Counted from the first letter of the stretch, positions 21,120 through 32,468 are shown. The stretch: 64,000 bases of DNA from Leptodontidium sp. MPI-SDFR-AT-0119 (GCA_020726505.1 JAHLEZ010000018.1:744001-808000); one strand, 5' to 3'. The notes: generated by a model from the sequence alone, not told the origin. Program-made: numbers and translations.

Positions 21120-22265
21120 AATAAACAGACAGATTCTTTTAAAGTCTATTAATTAACACAGGGACATTTAATAAAAACACGGGAGGGATTAACTAATTAC
21201 GGGCATTATAGCGAATTCAAGATATTAAATTTGACACTAACTAGGCGGGCTAGAGCCAGATCACATTTAGTGCCGGTTCGTGACTGTCTCTAGGGGTTAC
21301 TATAATTAATACTCCGGCTAAAGAAATAAACTTCTAAATCGTAGACGTAAATATCCTATTTCTAGTTTATTTATAACAACTAAATACGCTAAATACGTAA
21401 TATAATAACCTACGCAACGTCTTAATTTAGGGCGACAAGAAGCACTTAATTATATAAAAGTATAGACATCTATAGCTACTTTTAGATTAATATCGTCAAT
21501 TACTAGACACTTTTACTAGAACAATAAATACATGCCACCTAACTAAACTAAAAATACGTCGGCTATATAGGCATTTCGGACACCCTTCGGTAAGACGTCT
21601 ACAGCACTTACTAGATTAAGCTAACTATAAGTATGACTCGGAAGTTATATTAAGGGTTAAAGAGATATGTAAGCATTGCCAGAAACACGTAAATACTCCA
21701 CATAAGTTCCGCTTTAAGTTACAAGACGACGTCGACTTTAATCATATAGTCTACGTTAATATCGCAATGTTTAGAGAACGATATGCCCTCTATATAGTAA
21801 ATGAGGTAACAAGTTTTAGTGCGGCGAAACTACTCTAAAAGGCCCCTAGTTCGGCTATAGCTCAGGCCACCTTTAACGTATTTAAGTCAGTATAAATTAA
21901 CACTTACCTTAGACCCCTAGATTTTGTCGTATACGACTATAGCACTAATTTCAATTCTAAGGAGTTTCGGAGTGTACTTAGATCTATGAGTAGTACTCCT
22001 AAGCTAGTACTTATTAAGGCACACTATTTAATTAGCAAAGTTAAGCGATACTACCGCCTACTACGCCGTGCCTATAAAATCGTTACAAAAGAGTACCCCG
22101 AGTTAAGCGACGAAGACCGACTACAAATAGTAGTAAAAGTAGTAAATAATACAACTAGACCTAATAGGCTCATCCCTACACTACTTGTCTTCGGCGTATA
22201 CCCTAGAATGACAGAGTTAGACCCCCCAAATCTGTCAGTTAAGTAACGTGCGGCTATAATCAAGA
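21120..22265 (+). pseudogene. Copia protease and integrase remnant
   Basis: The protease site lies at 21155. The integrase zinc region is at about 21555-21690 (YRHFGHPSV-like, then CKHCQKH). The core has DDVDFNHIVYV and VVYDYSTNF. The open stretch 21986-22246 gives RYYRLLRRAYKIV and LIPTLLVFGVYPRMTE, which match the end of fungal Copia integrases. Stops at 21838 and elsewhere break the frame. Confidence 0.75.
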
Positions 22266-22699
22266 AAGCTATAAAGGAAGTATAGAAAATCTATATTACG
22301 CGTAAAGTTAATAATACGTTAGCTATACGAAACGGCCCCGGAACTACTTATATTTACAGTCTCTACCTTAATAATTAAGTTTTAGTGTACTAAGAAAGTA
22401 AAGGATAGATAAGACTTTACGATTTCTTGGGTATAAAGGGAGAATTATATAGGATTGACATAGGAAATAAGAGAATACGTACGTTCCGATCGACTACAAT
22501 TTGTCCCTTTAAGACAAATACCTTTAGCGTTAAATAACAAAAAGAAAACTTGCCAAAGGATATCTATAAGTAATATCTAAGATCCCCGATTAAAAACACT
22601 ACCAAAATAGCACCGAATCTACCCTAAATCACTATTTAAATTCTATACACAAAACACCTCTTAGATTTACTAACTATTAATAACAATTATAATATTAAA

Positions 22700-23700
22700 G
22701 TGTTTCTAACTAAGAAAGAAACGAGGGACTAAGAGCTATTTATTAAACTTCGTACTAAAGGGAAGATTATAGCGCTTAGACTACTATTCTAGTAGTCCCG
22801 AAGGACGGAACACAAAGTACTTATCAAAAGGGGTGTTTTTATACTTATTTATAAGGACGACCTTAAGGTAAGAGGCTACCGCATCTTTAGGTCAAGAATA
22901 GTAAACGAGGTCAAAGGCAAGGAGACGTTAGCTCTATATAAGAAGTCAAGACTAGTAATTTAATACTTCAATAATAAAAGTAAGAGAGAGATTTTAACTT
23001 AGTCTCCGACAATCCAACGATCTAGCTAGCGGTTACTTATATTTTTGGCCGCTACTGTCAAGTACTTAAATCGCCTCCGAAACTAGTCTGAATCCTATCT
23101 GGCTATTAAGGACATCACTTAAGCCTACGTCTAGGCAAAGACAAGGCTTCTCCGGGACATTTTTACATAGCCACTAGAAGAGATTACAGGAGATTTCCCT
23201 CCTAGTATAATATTTATAATAGTACTACCGTTATACGGTATACTTAAGTCCGGAAACTATTAGTTTAATATATACTACAAACATTATATAGAGAACTTAT
23301 AAATAGAGACGTTAACGTATGACTTATACTTATTAATTAGCACTAAAGAAAGCTATGACTTTAGAGTCGTAGGAATGTAAATAGACGACACGTTAATTCT
23401 AGGAGATAAGGACTTCTTAATAAGAGAGTAAAATGAGATTACTAAGGCCGGTTTTATAACAAAGCCGATATAAGTATTACTCCCTACCGAAACTATTACG
23501 TTTAATAAGTACATTATCTTTATAGACAGGGACAGCCTCTATATATCTCAGAAGGGTCAGGGAGTAAGGCTAAAGCTAGTTGACGCTAAAAAAGAGGACT
23601 ATAAGAAGGTCTATAGAGAGTAGTGAGCTCGTGCGGCCTACCTTACTACTATTTGTCAGCCAGAAGTAACATTTGATCTCTTAGTCACAATATAACATTA
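22700..23700 (+). pseudogene. Copia reverse transcriptase remnant
   Basis: The reading, with stops, gives TQAYVQAKTRLLRDIF-like, LPLYGI-like and YHKHYIENL-like blocks, then the catalytic box as IDDTLILGD around 23380-23410 (Asp-Asp kept). Several CAG/CAA codons have become TAG/TAA. Confidence 0.7.
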
Positions 23701-23799
23701 AGATCTAACGGAAGACGACGTCAAGGCCTTAAACTTACGTCTTAAATAGCAAATAGACAACTTAGAGAGGGGACTCCGATACGTACTAGTTAACTTATA

Positions 23800-24310
23800 G
23801 TCCGCGAAGGTCTACGTTTTTGTAAACGGTTCTTTTACTAATAACAAGGACTTAAGTTTATAGATAAGTTTCGTATTAGTAATTAGTGCTAAAATAGTAG
23901 GAGATACGTAATTTACTTTGACTAGTAATATTATACATACTAACTTAACGAAATGCAAGAGAGTAACTCGTGTAGTACTCGCATCGGAGTTATATACTAT
24001 AATAGCTAACATCGATATATTAATCTCCCTTAGTACTACTATTAATATAATAACTAATAAGCTTAGTATCCCGCGTCTTCTTACTATTATTTACACGGAT
24101 TCTTTATCCCTTTATAAGTATATTATTAAGCTCGGTACGACGAAAGAGAAGCGCCTAATGATCGATATTATAGCCATTCGTTAATCATATAAGCGTAGAG
24201 AGCTAACAGAGGTTTAATAGATTAATAGTACTAATAATCCTGTCGACGCTATAACAAAGAGTACTCCAAATAAGGCTCTTTAGGATTTTATTGACACTAA
24301 TATCTTTATT
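23800..24310 (+). pseudogene. Copia RNase H remnant
   Basis: Open stretch 23918-24184 encodes KCKRVTRVVLASELYTIIA, then IYTDSLSLYKYIIKLGTTKE and RLMIDI, the conserved end of Copia RNase H (Glu and Asp of the active site visible). A short spacer and stop codons follow. Confidence 0.75.
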
Positions 24311-24649
24311 GTTAAGATAGAGGGTTAAGTTTAACGGTTAACTAGAGTTAATTCGGACTAGTAATAGAGGGGTTTCTTACACTCGTTAATTTTTTGTATA
24401 TTTCCTTATAACTCTCATTTGTTAATTTATTACTTGCGATTATTTTTATATTCAATTAATTTACGAAGTTAGAAACGCATTTAATTTAGTTTTAAATACC
24501 CTCTAATTCAAAGCACTAACGGGCGGCCTTACGACGACACTTTAACAGGGACAAACCGCCGGTTTTACTACAGGGGGCTACTCCCGTATAGTAGTATAAA
24601 GAAAGTACCGCCACGAAGGACTTACTACGAAGTTAATCCGAAATAGGGC

Positions 24650-25410
24650 CAAATCCCTTACGTATATATATTAGGGAGAGGTTCTTCTTCCTCCCCCTCC
24701 TCCTCCCCCGCGCTATAGTAGCGACTTCGGCGGAGACGCTTAGTAAGAGTATCGTCCTCACCGCCGTCCTCCCTACTACGCTTAATAGCGGCAAAGGAGG
24801 CGACAGTAAGGAGCTAGTTCAAGACTAGTACCGTCTCTTATAGTATAAAGTATTAATACTTAAGAGCCTTAATATCAAAAAGGAAAGGGGGTTAACTTAC
24901 TACTTACGAGCTGACTAGGCCAGCGATTTCCCGGCGCATAGCGCGCGTTTCCTCTAATAACGCTAGCGACAACTCCCTAGTAGTCTTTAGTGCGCTAGTA
25001 GCAGCGACTAATAATGTCGAATCAATTGATTTAGCGGCAATAATAATAACTTCTTTATCTTTCGCCTCGAGGGCGGTAACTAAACGAAAGTACTCTTTAG
25101 TAATAAACCACGGAATCTATTATATATTAGTAACTGTATATCTAGAGTACTTTCGGCGAGGATTTAAATATAATTTAAAACAGGAAAAGAAAATAAGAGT
25201 ACTTACTGAGTTACACTAGGACTTCTTCTCTATATAGTACGCGCATTTCTTGCTCTTAAGGTTATTAAAGGCACATTCGTAGGACGGATTCTTTACGAGG
25301 AGGCGGACGCACTAAATGTAATATTTGCGGTAGGCGAGGTCGAGCGCTCTAGTAAGTATTAGTATAAGTACTGTTTTTAGTTAGTACACCGTTTCCCTAC
25401 CGAACTATCT
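24650..25410 (-). pseudogene. Antisense accessory gene inside the Copia element
   Basis: On the minus strand between RNase H and the 3' LTR, an exon ending at 25207 encodes CVRLLVKNPSYECAF, KSKKCAY and EKKS-stop-CNS: four to five Cys positions with two CAG-to-TAG-type stops. A GT donor (GTAAGT, 25206) and an AG acceptor at 25117 define an 90-bp intron. The next exon (25116 to about 24905) is open for about 69 codons: FRLVTALEAKDKEVIIIAA...LLEETRAMRREIAGLVSS, helical in character. A further piece reads KRSREDGGEDDTLTKRLRRS (basic), then a run of Glu. I see no link to Copia proteins. The Cys pattern resembles small zinc-binding proteins of fungal accessory DNA. Function unknown. Confidence 0.55.
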
Positions 25411-25817
25411 CCGAAGAGTATATTTACTTTTGGGTTATTTATTTAATTTAATATAGTCTTCTCAGAAATGTCAGTTTTTGAGCTATATTAAACGAATTCA
25501 AGAGATTAGAAAAGTAGTATACGTACAGTAGTTATATATATATTAGCTAAAAAAGACTCTAAACCTTTAGGGGGGGGACATATATATATCTATTATGTTA
25601 TATAATATTAGGGGTTCCTATTGTCACTAGTTCTCGCTTAACTTCGCTACTGCGTCTCGCTAGATTCGGACCCCTTTCGGGCCACTTTCGGGACACTGTC
25701 GGATCAGGGTCAGACGCTGTCAGATACTCTGTCATTTTATTTATTATTTCTTATATATTACTAGTTATTTACTTCTACGTGTATTAGAAATGGTTTTTCC
25801 AAAAGAAGTTTTGCCTG

Positions 25818-26072
25818 TGTTAGTCTATAGGTCCTTATATAGTTATACTTCGGTCTGGAAAGGGGGTGCGGGTCAAAGTCAAGGGTCAGAGCTTAGCCGG
25901 ACTAGTTTCGGTGGAGATTCAGTGGGGTTTCGTAATATATAGTCTGGCTCTCTTTACACTCTCTTAGAATATACACAGATTTTGAACCATACATTTATTA
26001 CTCTGTCGCTATACTCACATTAGAATATATTCACACATGCGGCGTGGTACATGAACCGGTACTGCACCGACA
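25818..26072 (+). repeat. Copia 3' LTR
   Basis: 255 bp, TGTTAGTCTATAGG...CACCGACA, directly followed by the TATAC duplication. It shows CA-to-TA changes in its first 50 bases where the 5' LTR keeps CA, while the 5' LTR shows the complementary changes at its far end. Confidence 0.9.
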
Positions 26073-26077
26073 TATAC

Positions 26078-28830
26078 CTTAAGATCACTAAATTAAGGTT
26101 AAATCGATTCGATTTATTACTTATAAGCTATATCGTACGCCTAGGGAAGTTAAAGATGCGTAGTATTAGGGGCCCGAGTAAGTATCTAAGCTTTTCCGGG
26201 TAACTAAGGGTATATATCCTATCTATCTAATATGTAGTACTAATTGGCCTAGGGAAAGATAAACGGGGTAAATCTCTTTAAAACCGGAAGTACTAGAAGT
26301 GCCGATAGTGCGATTATACTCAATTTTCTACTACTAATTCTCAGAATAAAATCGATCACTTAATGTGAACCCACGGAATATTAGAGCATAGTAAGAGGAC
26401 GCCAATTTAGCCTATAATACACTAGAATAATAAACTCATAACAAAAGAAGTGTTAATTCGCTAAGTTGAAGTATACGTCAACGTCGCTGTTATAGTCAAA
26501 AGACAGCTATTTATTAATACTCTAGTAGCCTTTGTCGTTATCTATTAACTTTTACTTAGTCTAATAGTTAATACGTTGTTTATTAAGCTATTGGAGGTGT
26601 TATACCCGAATATTAGTCAACTGTTACCCTAGGCTAGTAAAACTATACGTAAATAGATTATAACTACTTTTGAAGCCCAGAAAGAGGTGTTAAAGGAGGA
26701 ATTACGTTAATTTATTAATAAAATACACTTCTCATTTAATCTTTGGACTTCTCTTAACTATTTGGCTCTAATGGGCATCGTTATATATTATATAAACGCC
26801 ACAGGAGTCAATAAATCAGTAAGTTATGTTTACTTTAATGTTTTTAGTCAAATATTAGAAGTGCCTCTTATATCTAGTCTAATTTCACTTGATTGTTTCT
26901 TATCTGCTACGTAACATTTCTAGGAGATAGTTAGATATTCTAATAGTAATTAATTAACTCATTAAAACGTACTACTTAGATTTCTATAATGTTGTGTGGT
27001 AGATAAGTAATTCGCCGATGTGTATTTATTGGATTTTCTCACTATATACCTTCACTTTTGTTGGGATGTATAGTCAAGCCTGAATGCCGGGGTTACGTGT
27101 ACCACGTGACCTCCTAGCTAACATATAAGGGAGCTCTCCCTCGAGCTCCTTCTTAAAAAAGATATACAAAATAAAAGGCATAACAAAGTATACGAACCAC
27201 GGGTTTTCGTGCTACGTGCCACCTTTTTGATACCACCCCCTTACAAACGAGTATATACCGACAACTTTTGAAAAACATAACTAACTTAATAATTCTTGAT
27301 TTCTAGACTTTACTAGCTATTCGATAGCTCTATGGCTCTCATTCGGGGGAGAATCAAGCGGAGGTTATTATATAAGTGATTAACGACTACGAATTAAAAG
27401 ACAATATTAACTACTTCGTCACGGACAATGCGACTAATAACAATACCGCTATTGAAGCTATTCTCAAGCACTTCTTTCCTAATATGACCGCCTAAAGGCG
27501 TAAAGCACGTCGCCTTCGCTGTTTAAGCTATGTAATTAACCTATTTACTAAAGCCTTTCTTTTTAGTATAGAATATAATACTTTTGAGTAAAAAGTTAAT
27601 CAAATTATCTATAAAGATTTAATTAAAGAATTGAAGTTGTAGAGAAAGAGGGGACCTATTAGAAAGCTTTATAATATTATTATTTTCATTACTTAATCGC
27701 TATAGTACCGGGAAAAGTTTGTAAATATTAGAGGCTTAAATAACGAAGAAAAGGGAGATTTTGACTACTTAAACTTAGTGATTAATAACGCTATTCGCTA
27801 GAACTCTTTATATTCTATAATTGAGAGATCTATTAAGTTATAGGACTAAATCGACTACTTTTGTATTAATTTCGCTAAGTATATATATAGCGCGGAGGCA
27901 CAGAAAAGAGCTTAATCTAACGAAGAGCGAGAGCAACTACTATCACATAATATTTTGACTATAAACGATTAACAAGCTCTTACAAAAGTACTAGCTGTTT
28001 TGAAGCTATCTACGACCTTATTCTGCGTAGCGAAGGTTCTCTGGTTAATTCTTCACGTAGTATAATCTCTGACTACATATTAACGCTTAATATACTTCTT
28101 AAATATATGGAAAAGACACGTGATAATCTCACAGCTAAATATAATAACTTAGAGTTAATTACTCTATCTCTTAAGTATTTAAAGAGTTATATAGTTAATT
28201 CGTGGATTAAACTCGACGAATACTTTAATAAGGTAGATTAAATAAGTGTTATATATGCGGCCGTTATTATTAGGCCTTAATCAAAGTGAAAATACTTCTA
28301 AAACACGTGGAGAAACTACCTTAGGACTTAGCTTACTCGCGGAAAGAACGCTCTTAATCTCTTATAGAACGAATATCTTGATTCCGACATTGAAAGTACT
28401 AGAGAAGTAAGGGGAAAGCGGCCGAGAGCTTGTACTATAGATAATTTCCAGAAGGAGACAAATATAACTTTATTAGAAGATAACGAGCCTAAAGATCAAC
28501 TGAAGGTATAACTTGACTTAAAGCCGATTTCGTTAGAAGAGCCTTTAATCGACTTCTGGAGGAGGTAGCGGGTAGTTAATTCTACGAGTAGATTGGCCTA
28601 ATTAGCCCTTAATATAGCATTTATACCTCTTATGTCGAGCGAGTGCGAGAGGGTGTTTTCATAGGGAAAGCTTTTGATCACGGGATAGTACTATTGATTA
28701 AAGGTTGACTTAATTGAGGCTATATAGTGCTTGAGAATATGGCTAATTATGGACTAGAAAGCACAGAATAGGTAGAGATTAAGTAAGAAGAGAGAGAAAG
28801 AGGAGTTAGTATATATAGTACTAGATATTC
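26078..28830 (+). pseudogene. hAT transposase, 3' fragment
   Basis: Resumes the split transposase: YKLYRTPREVKDA near 26130, then heavily stopped sequence, a better preserved core at 27300-28330, and the hATC segment NSTSRLA-stop-LALNIAFIPLMSSECERVFS at 28575-28660. A TGG/CAG-to-stop pattern is seen throughout. No intact frame over 90 codons remains. Confidence 0.75.
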
Positions 28831-28909
28831 TTTGAAAAAATCTATTTTCCTTACCTAGATATTATTTTTTTACCCCTAGTTTACCCTTAGCCTTGGTCAG
28901 CCTTCTTAC

Positions 28910-29056
28910 TCTTAGCCTTTTACTATGGTCAGCCTAGCCTAGCCTCGCCTGAGGTATGCTCTGGTTAGCCTGGCCTTAGCCTAGCTAAGGGGGGGGGAGG
29001 GCACTTAGCCTAGCCTATGCCGTAGGCTAGGCTAGGCTGGGCGAAGTAAAACGCTG
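28910..29056. repeat. hAT right subterminal AGCCTAGCC repeats and terminal inverted repeat
   Basis: Contains GTCAGCCTAGCCTAGCC, TTAGCCTAGCCTATG and GTAGGCTAGGCTAGGCTGGG, then the right terminal inverted repeat ending CGCTG at 29056. A G-run (about 28990) matches a similar run near the left end at 18091. Confidence 0.6.
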
Positions 29057-29064
29057 GTATCCTC
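29057..29064. repeat. hAT target-site duplication, right copy
   Basis: GTATCCTC, identical to 17949-17956. Confidence 0.9.
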
Positions 29065-29891
29065 TTGGTGGGCAACGAGCAGTCCAGAGAAGACAGAACA
29101 AGGTCTTTCAAAGAGAATTTTACGTTGTTCAGCAACTTTGTTTATTGTATCCGTGGACCTTTTGTGTCTCAATGGAAAGAGGTAAGAAGAATATGAAATG
29201 ATGAAAGAGGGTATACTTCTCGACATTGCTAGGCAAACAAGGTTTCGTTCATCTGAAAGAAAAATTCATTACTCGTCTGAATTGTCAACAACGCCCTTCA
29301 AGAGCCAGAAACTAAGAGAGCGCAGCCGAGACTTTCTTTCATACAACAGAGTCTAGAAAGCAGAGGCTTCATACCATTACTACGTCTGGTCTTTAAGAAA
29401 AAGTAAAAGCAGAGCCAAGCTAAAGTCAACAATTTTAGGGGTATCGTATAGCCTCCGGGGAGAACCACAAAGGCTGCACAAGAATAACATAGAATCCGAA
29501 TGAATCTGAATTTGACAAGCTATACCTCAATTAGGCGACTTCGTATATGAGGAATGTGAACTAGCTGTTAAGAGAATTCGCCAGGGGCTTCTTGATTCAA
29601 TGTGTCCCTAATCTGCACGTTCACTAGAACGACGACGCTCATATTCAGAAACAGTGCAAAAGCGATAAGATTATAGGTAATGAAAATAAATAATAAAGAT
29701 GATAAATTTGACGAGTGAAGCGGTTCGGAATTTCTATTCGATGTTGTGTCGGCGGTGTTGTTGGTCTGACCATCAACGCTAATTTGATTGGCTCTGCTCT
29801 CCCGAGCCTGAGGTTGAAACATCGAGCTCTCAACTCCCCTCAAAATAATTCCCAGCACAATTCGAAGCTTCGCAAACCACGCACAACAACC
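29065..29891. other. Former flank of the RNase H-like gene plus RSM22 promoter
   Basis: Base composition returns to normal immediately after the transposon. The first 160 bases read openly on the minus strand (HKRSTDTINKVAEQRKILFE) and would join 17948 and below if the hAT were removed, but nothing proves they are coding. RSM22 transcription must start in the right part. Confidence 0.4.
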
Positions 29892-32468
29892 ATGTTGTCT
29901 GCCAGGAAGATACCAAGAGCATGTCAATCATGCCGTCTCCAACTTCTGTCGCTTTTCGAGAACGGGTTCACGAATTGCGTGCCTGCGAACACAGCTCGAG
30001 CTCGATACAGCAGTACTCAATTCCAAACACGACCACGAACCCTCCCATATCGCCAGACTGCCTCGCGGGCGTTTTCGACGACGAGGATACGGGCAGAAGA
30101 ACCAAAGGTGGATCAGCCAAAGGCAGTTGGTGGAATAGATGCTGGCATTGAGGCAGTTGTGATGCAGGCAAGACAGACGTTTGGAGAGACTCTCCCGAAG
30201 GATTATTTGTCGGCTGAGGAGTATGTGATCTATGAACGATTATATGGACCGCCATTACGAGAGACTAAGCCGGAGGACTTGGAGTATCTGCCGGAGGGGG
30301 AAGAGAAGGTTGACCCGGATAAGGTGCGGAATGTGCTATTGAGGCAGAATGATCAGGGCGAGTACGAAGAAGTCGAGTTTGATCCGGAGCTGGGTTATTC
30401 TGTGATGGAGGAAGAGATGCCTAGTGAGGAGACGGATGAGATGTACTTGGGCAATGAGCAGGTATTGGCTGAGGATGAGGCACTCGCAGGCGAGCTTGAA
30501 CAGGCTGAGGAAGGCGAGAATATCGTGGAGGATTACGACGAGGGGGTTTTGGTTAGCGAAGATGTCGACGAAAACGCGATTCGGGTCCAAGGAAGAAATC
30601 AACGAGAGATCGATGCCATAGCACGATTGCAATTGGACATGGATGCAGCATTGGCCCAACCTCTCGAGGAAGAAGAGGAAGAAATGGATGAGGAATACGA
30701 AGAGGATGAGGAGGAGATGGAAGAAGACGAGGAGGAAGAAGATGATGGAGTATGGATCAGCTCTGACGCTGTTCGTACACACCCGCATACGATGACTGGC
30801 CGATCCGGAACCTATCCTACAACACTTACTTTTCCCAAGGAGACGTTCCTGGCACCCATCTCTGAGTTACTGGCACGCGCGAACACGAAACATATCACCG
30901 AGACTGCAGAAAGGGTATTCGGTGGTAAGGGATTACCATACTCAGCATCTGTGCCTGCTTCGAAGAAAATGCTCCCACAGAAGAATATTGGATTGGATGC
31001 TATGCAGCATAAGATGAGCGAGATTGAAGCAGATGCATACTTAGCTGCAGTCATGCCAGGGACATTCGCATCTATCACGAATACGCTGGTAGAAGTCCGA
31101 AAACGACTTGGAGCTCAGTGGGTTCGAGATTTGATATTCAGGGAAGGTGGTGAAGGGCCGCGAGTATTAGATGCAGGTGGTGCAGGTGCAGGAGTTATTG
31201 CGTGGCGAGAGATTCTGCAAGCAGAGTGGGATGTGATGAGAGATGAGGGGCTTGTGGAAGGCGAACAAGTTCCCCATGGGAAGACATCAGTACTCACAGG
31301 CTCTTCTGCTCTACGACATCGAATTTCTCGATTCTTGGAGGATACCACGTTCCTTCCCAGACTGCCAGAATACATGCCAGGTCCGTCTACAACACCACAC
31401 TTGGACCGTAACTTGAATCAGCCCAGGAAGTCTTACGACATTATCATCGCGCCGCATACACTGTTCCCGCTCAAGGAAGATTTTCGACGCAAGAATATGG
31501 TCCAGAATTTGTGGTCTCTTCTCGACCCCAATGGCGGTGTCCTTATCATTATCGAGAAAGGACTTCCCCGTGGATTCGAGGCGATTGCCGGTGCTAGGTC
31601 TCTCTTACTCGATACACATATTTCTTCACCTGGGGAGACTGCCTTTGAGAATGAAATTCAATCTCCAAATTCGGAAAAGGCACGTTTCACGAAAAAGGAA
31701 GAAGGGATGATCATTGCACCATGCACAAATCACCTAAAGTGTCCAATGTACCCGGTACCCGGGTTCAGCTCTGGACGTAAGGACTTCTGTCATTTCCCCC
31801 AACGGTTCATTCGACCAGACTACCTTCAGAAGGTTTTAGGAGCCAAGATCCGCAATCACGAAGATGCCAAATTCAGTTACATCGCTGTTCGCCGCGGTGT
31901 TGATGCTCGGAAAACTTCTCCCAATCCATTACAAGGCGAGGAAGCAACTTTGCAGTCCCTTGTCGGGTATGAAGCTTACGATCTACCTGAGTCCGGTGTT
32001 GAGATTGACACAGAGCCGAGCGATGTGAAATTCGAACCTTTGAACCTCCCCCGCATTATCCTTCCCAGTCTCAAACGTCGTGGTCATGTCACACTTGACC
32101 TCTGTACTCCGTCTGGAAAACTTGAACGTTGGACGGTCCCTAGGAGTTTCAGCAAAGCTGCTTACCGTGATGCACGCAAGTCCAGCTGGGGGGATCTATG
32201 GGCCCTGGGAGCTAAGACCCGAACATTCAGATCACCTCGTCTAGGACGGGGCGGCGAGGAAGGCGGGAAAATCAAGGGTATTCGAGACGGCAAGATGGGC
32301 AAGGGAGGAAAGAAGATGAAGAAGAAGCATTTTGATATGATTATGGGCAAGGAAGGAGTTGCGGAGATCAAAGAGGCTGGAATTGCTGGCAGACTCGTCA
32401 AGAGGGAGAAGAGGACGAAGGGTGGACGAATCTGGAAAGAGCCAAAGCCGCTCGGGGAGGATGACTAG
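29892..32468 (+). CDS. RSM22: Mitochondrial small-subunit ribosome assembly factor Rsm22 (METTL17 family)
   Basis: A single exon of 858 residues. The ATG at 29892 starts an Arg/Ser-rich mitochondrial presequence (MLSARKIPRACQSCRLQLLS); the frame is open 59 codons further upstream, but that part lacks such a leader. An acidic, low-complexity region (about residues 240-285) precedes the methyltransferase-like fold: RVLDAGGAGAGVIAW is the SAM-site loop, and YDIIIAPHTLFPLKED and GGVLIIIEKGLPRGFEAIA follow. Near residues 610-635, CTNHLKCPMYPVPG and DFCHFPQ carry the Cys residues that bind an iron-sulphur cluster in METTL17/Rsm22 proteins. It acts in assembly of the mitochondrial small ribosomal subunit. 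C-terminus is very basic. Confidence 0.9.
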   Translation: MLSARKIPRACQSCRLQLLSLFENGFTNCVPANTARARYSSTQFQTRPRTLPYRQTASRAFSTTRIRAEEPKVDQPKAVGGIDAGIEAVVMQARQTFGETLPKDYLSAEEYVIYERLYGPPLRETKPEDLEYLPEGEEKVDPDKVRNVLLRQNDQGEYEEVEFDPELGYSVMEEEMPSEETDEMYLGNEQVLAEDEALAGELEQAEEGENIVEDYDEGVLVSEDVDENAIRVQGRNQREIDAIARLQLDMDAALAQPLEEEEEEMDEEYEEDEEEMEEDEEEEDDGVWISSDAVRTHPHTMTGRSGTYPTTLTFPKETFLAPISELLARANTKHITETAERVFGGKGLPYSASVPASKKMLPQKNIGLDAMQHKMSEIEADAYLAAVMPGTFASITNTLVEVRKRLGAQWVRDLIFREGGEGPRVLDAGGAGAGVIAWREILQAEWDVMRDEGLVEGEQVPHGKTSVLTGSSALRHRISRFLEDTTFLPRLPEYMPGPSTTPHLDRNLNQPRKSYDIIIAPHTLFPLKEDFRRKNMVQNLWSLLDPNGGVLIIIEKGLPRGFEAIAGARSLLLDTHISSPGETAFENEIQSPNSEKARFTKKEEGMIIAPCTNHLKCPMYPVPGFSSGRKDFCHFPQRFIRPDYLQKVLGAKIRNHEDAKFSYIAVRRGVDARKTSPNPLQGEEATLQSLVGYEAYDLPESGVEIDTEPSDVKFEPLNLPRIILPSLKRRGHVTLDLCTPSGKLERWTVPRSFSKAAYRDARKSSWGDLWALGAKTRTFRSPRLGRGGEEGGKIKGIRDGKMGKGGKKMKKKHFDMIMGKEGVAEIKEAGIAGRLVKREKRTKGGRIWKEPKPLGEDD

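Larger units (their letters stand above)
18539..26072 (+). mobile_element. Full-length Ty1/Copia LTR retrotransposon, RIP-inactivated
   Basis: Two 255-bp LTRs with TG..CA ends bound a 7,534-bp element, flanked by the 5-bp duplication TATAC (18534-18538 and 26073-26077). Internal domain order is Gag with zinc knuckle, aspartic protease, integrase, reverse transcriptase, RNase H; integrase before reverse transcriptase is the Copia order. Every domain is full of TAA/TAG codons and key residues are changed: protease D-T-G reads N-T-G at 21155-21163, and the integrase Glu reads Lys (IKAHYLISKVKRYY, near 22013). It also has about 1.5 kb between RNase H and the 3' LTR with antisense coding remains. 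It cannot be autonomous. Confidence 0.93.
17957..29056 (+). mobile_element. hAT DNA transposon, RIP-degraded, interrupted by a Copia element
   Basis: Ends are inverted repeats of about 28 bp: CAGCGTATGACTTCGCCC at the left and the complement of CAGCGTTTTACTTCGCCC at the right, flanked by an exact 8-bp duplication. Without the nested Copia element and its duplicated 5 bp it is about 3.56 kb. The plus-strand transposase begins at the ATG at 18367, is split at 18538/26073, and continues with many TAA/TAG codons to the hATC dimerisation segment near 28530-28780, where MSSECERVFS (28632-28660) is intact. Mid-part pieces such as KLHNIVIFIRQ-like and NNATRWNSLYSMIERS-like strings (27660-27840) fit. 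Not able to transpose on its own. Confidence 0.88.

Noticed and set aside
30336..30788. 150-codon minus-strand frame
   Set aside because: It is the antisense of the acidic GAG/GAA-rich part of RSM22, where stops on the other strand are rare.
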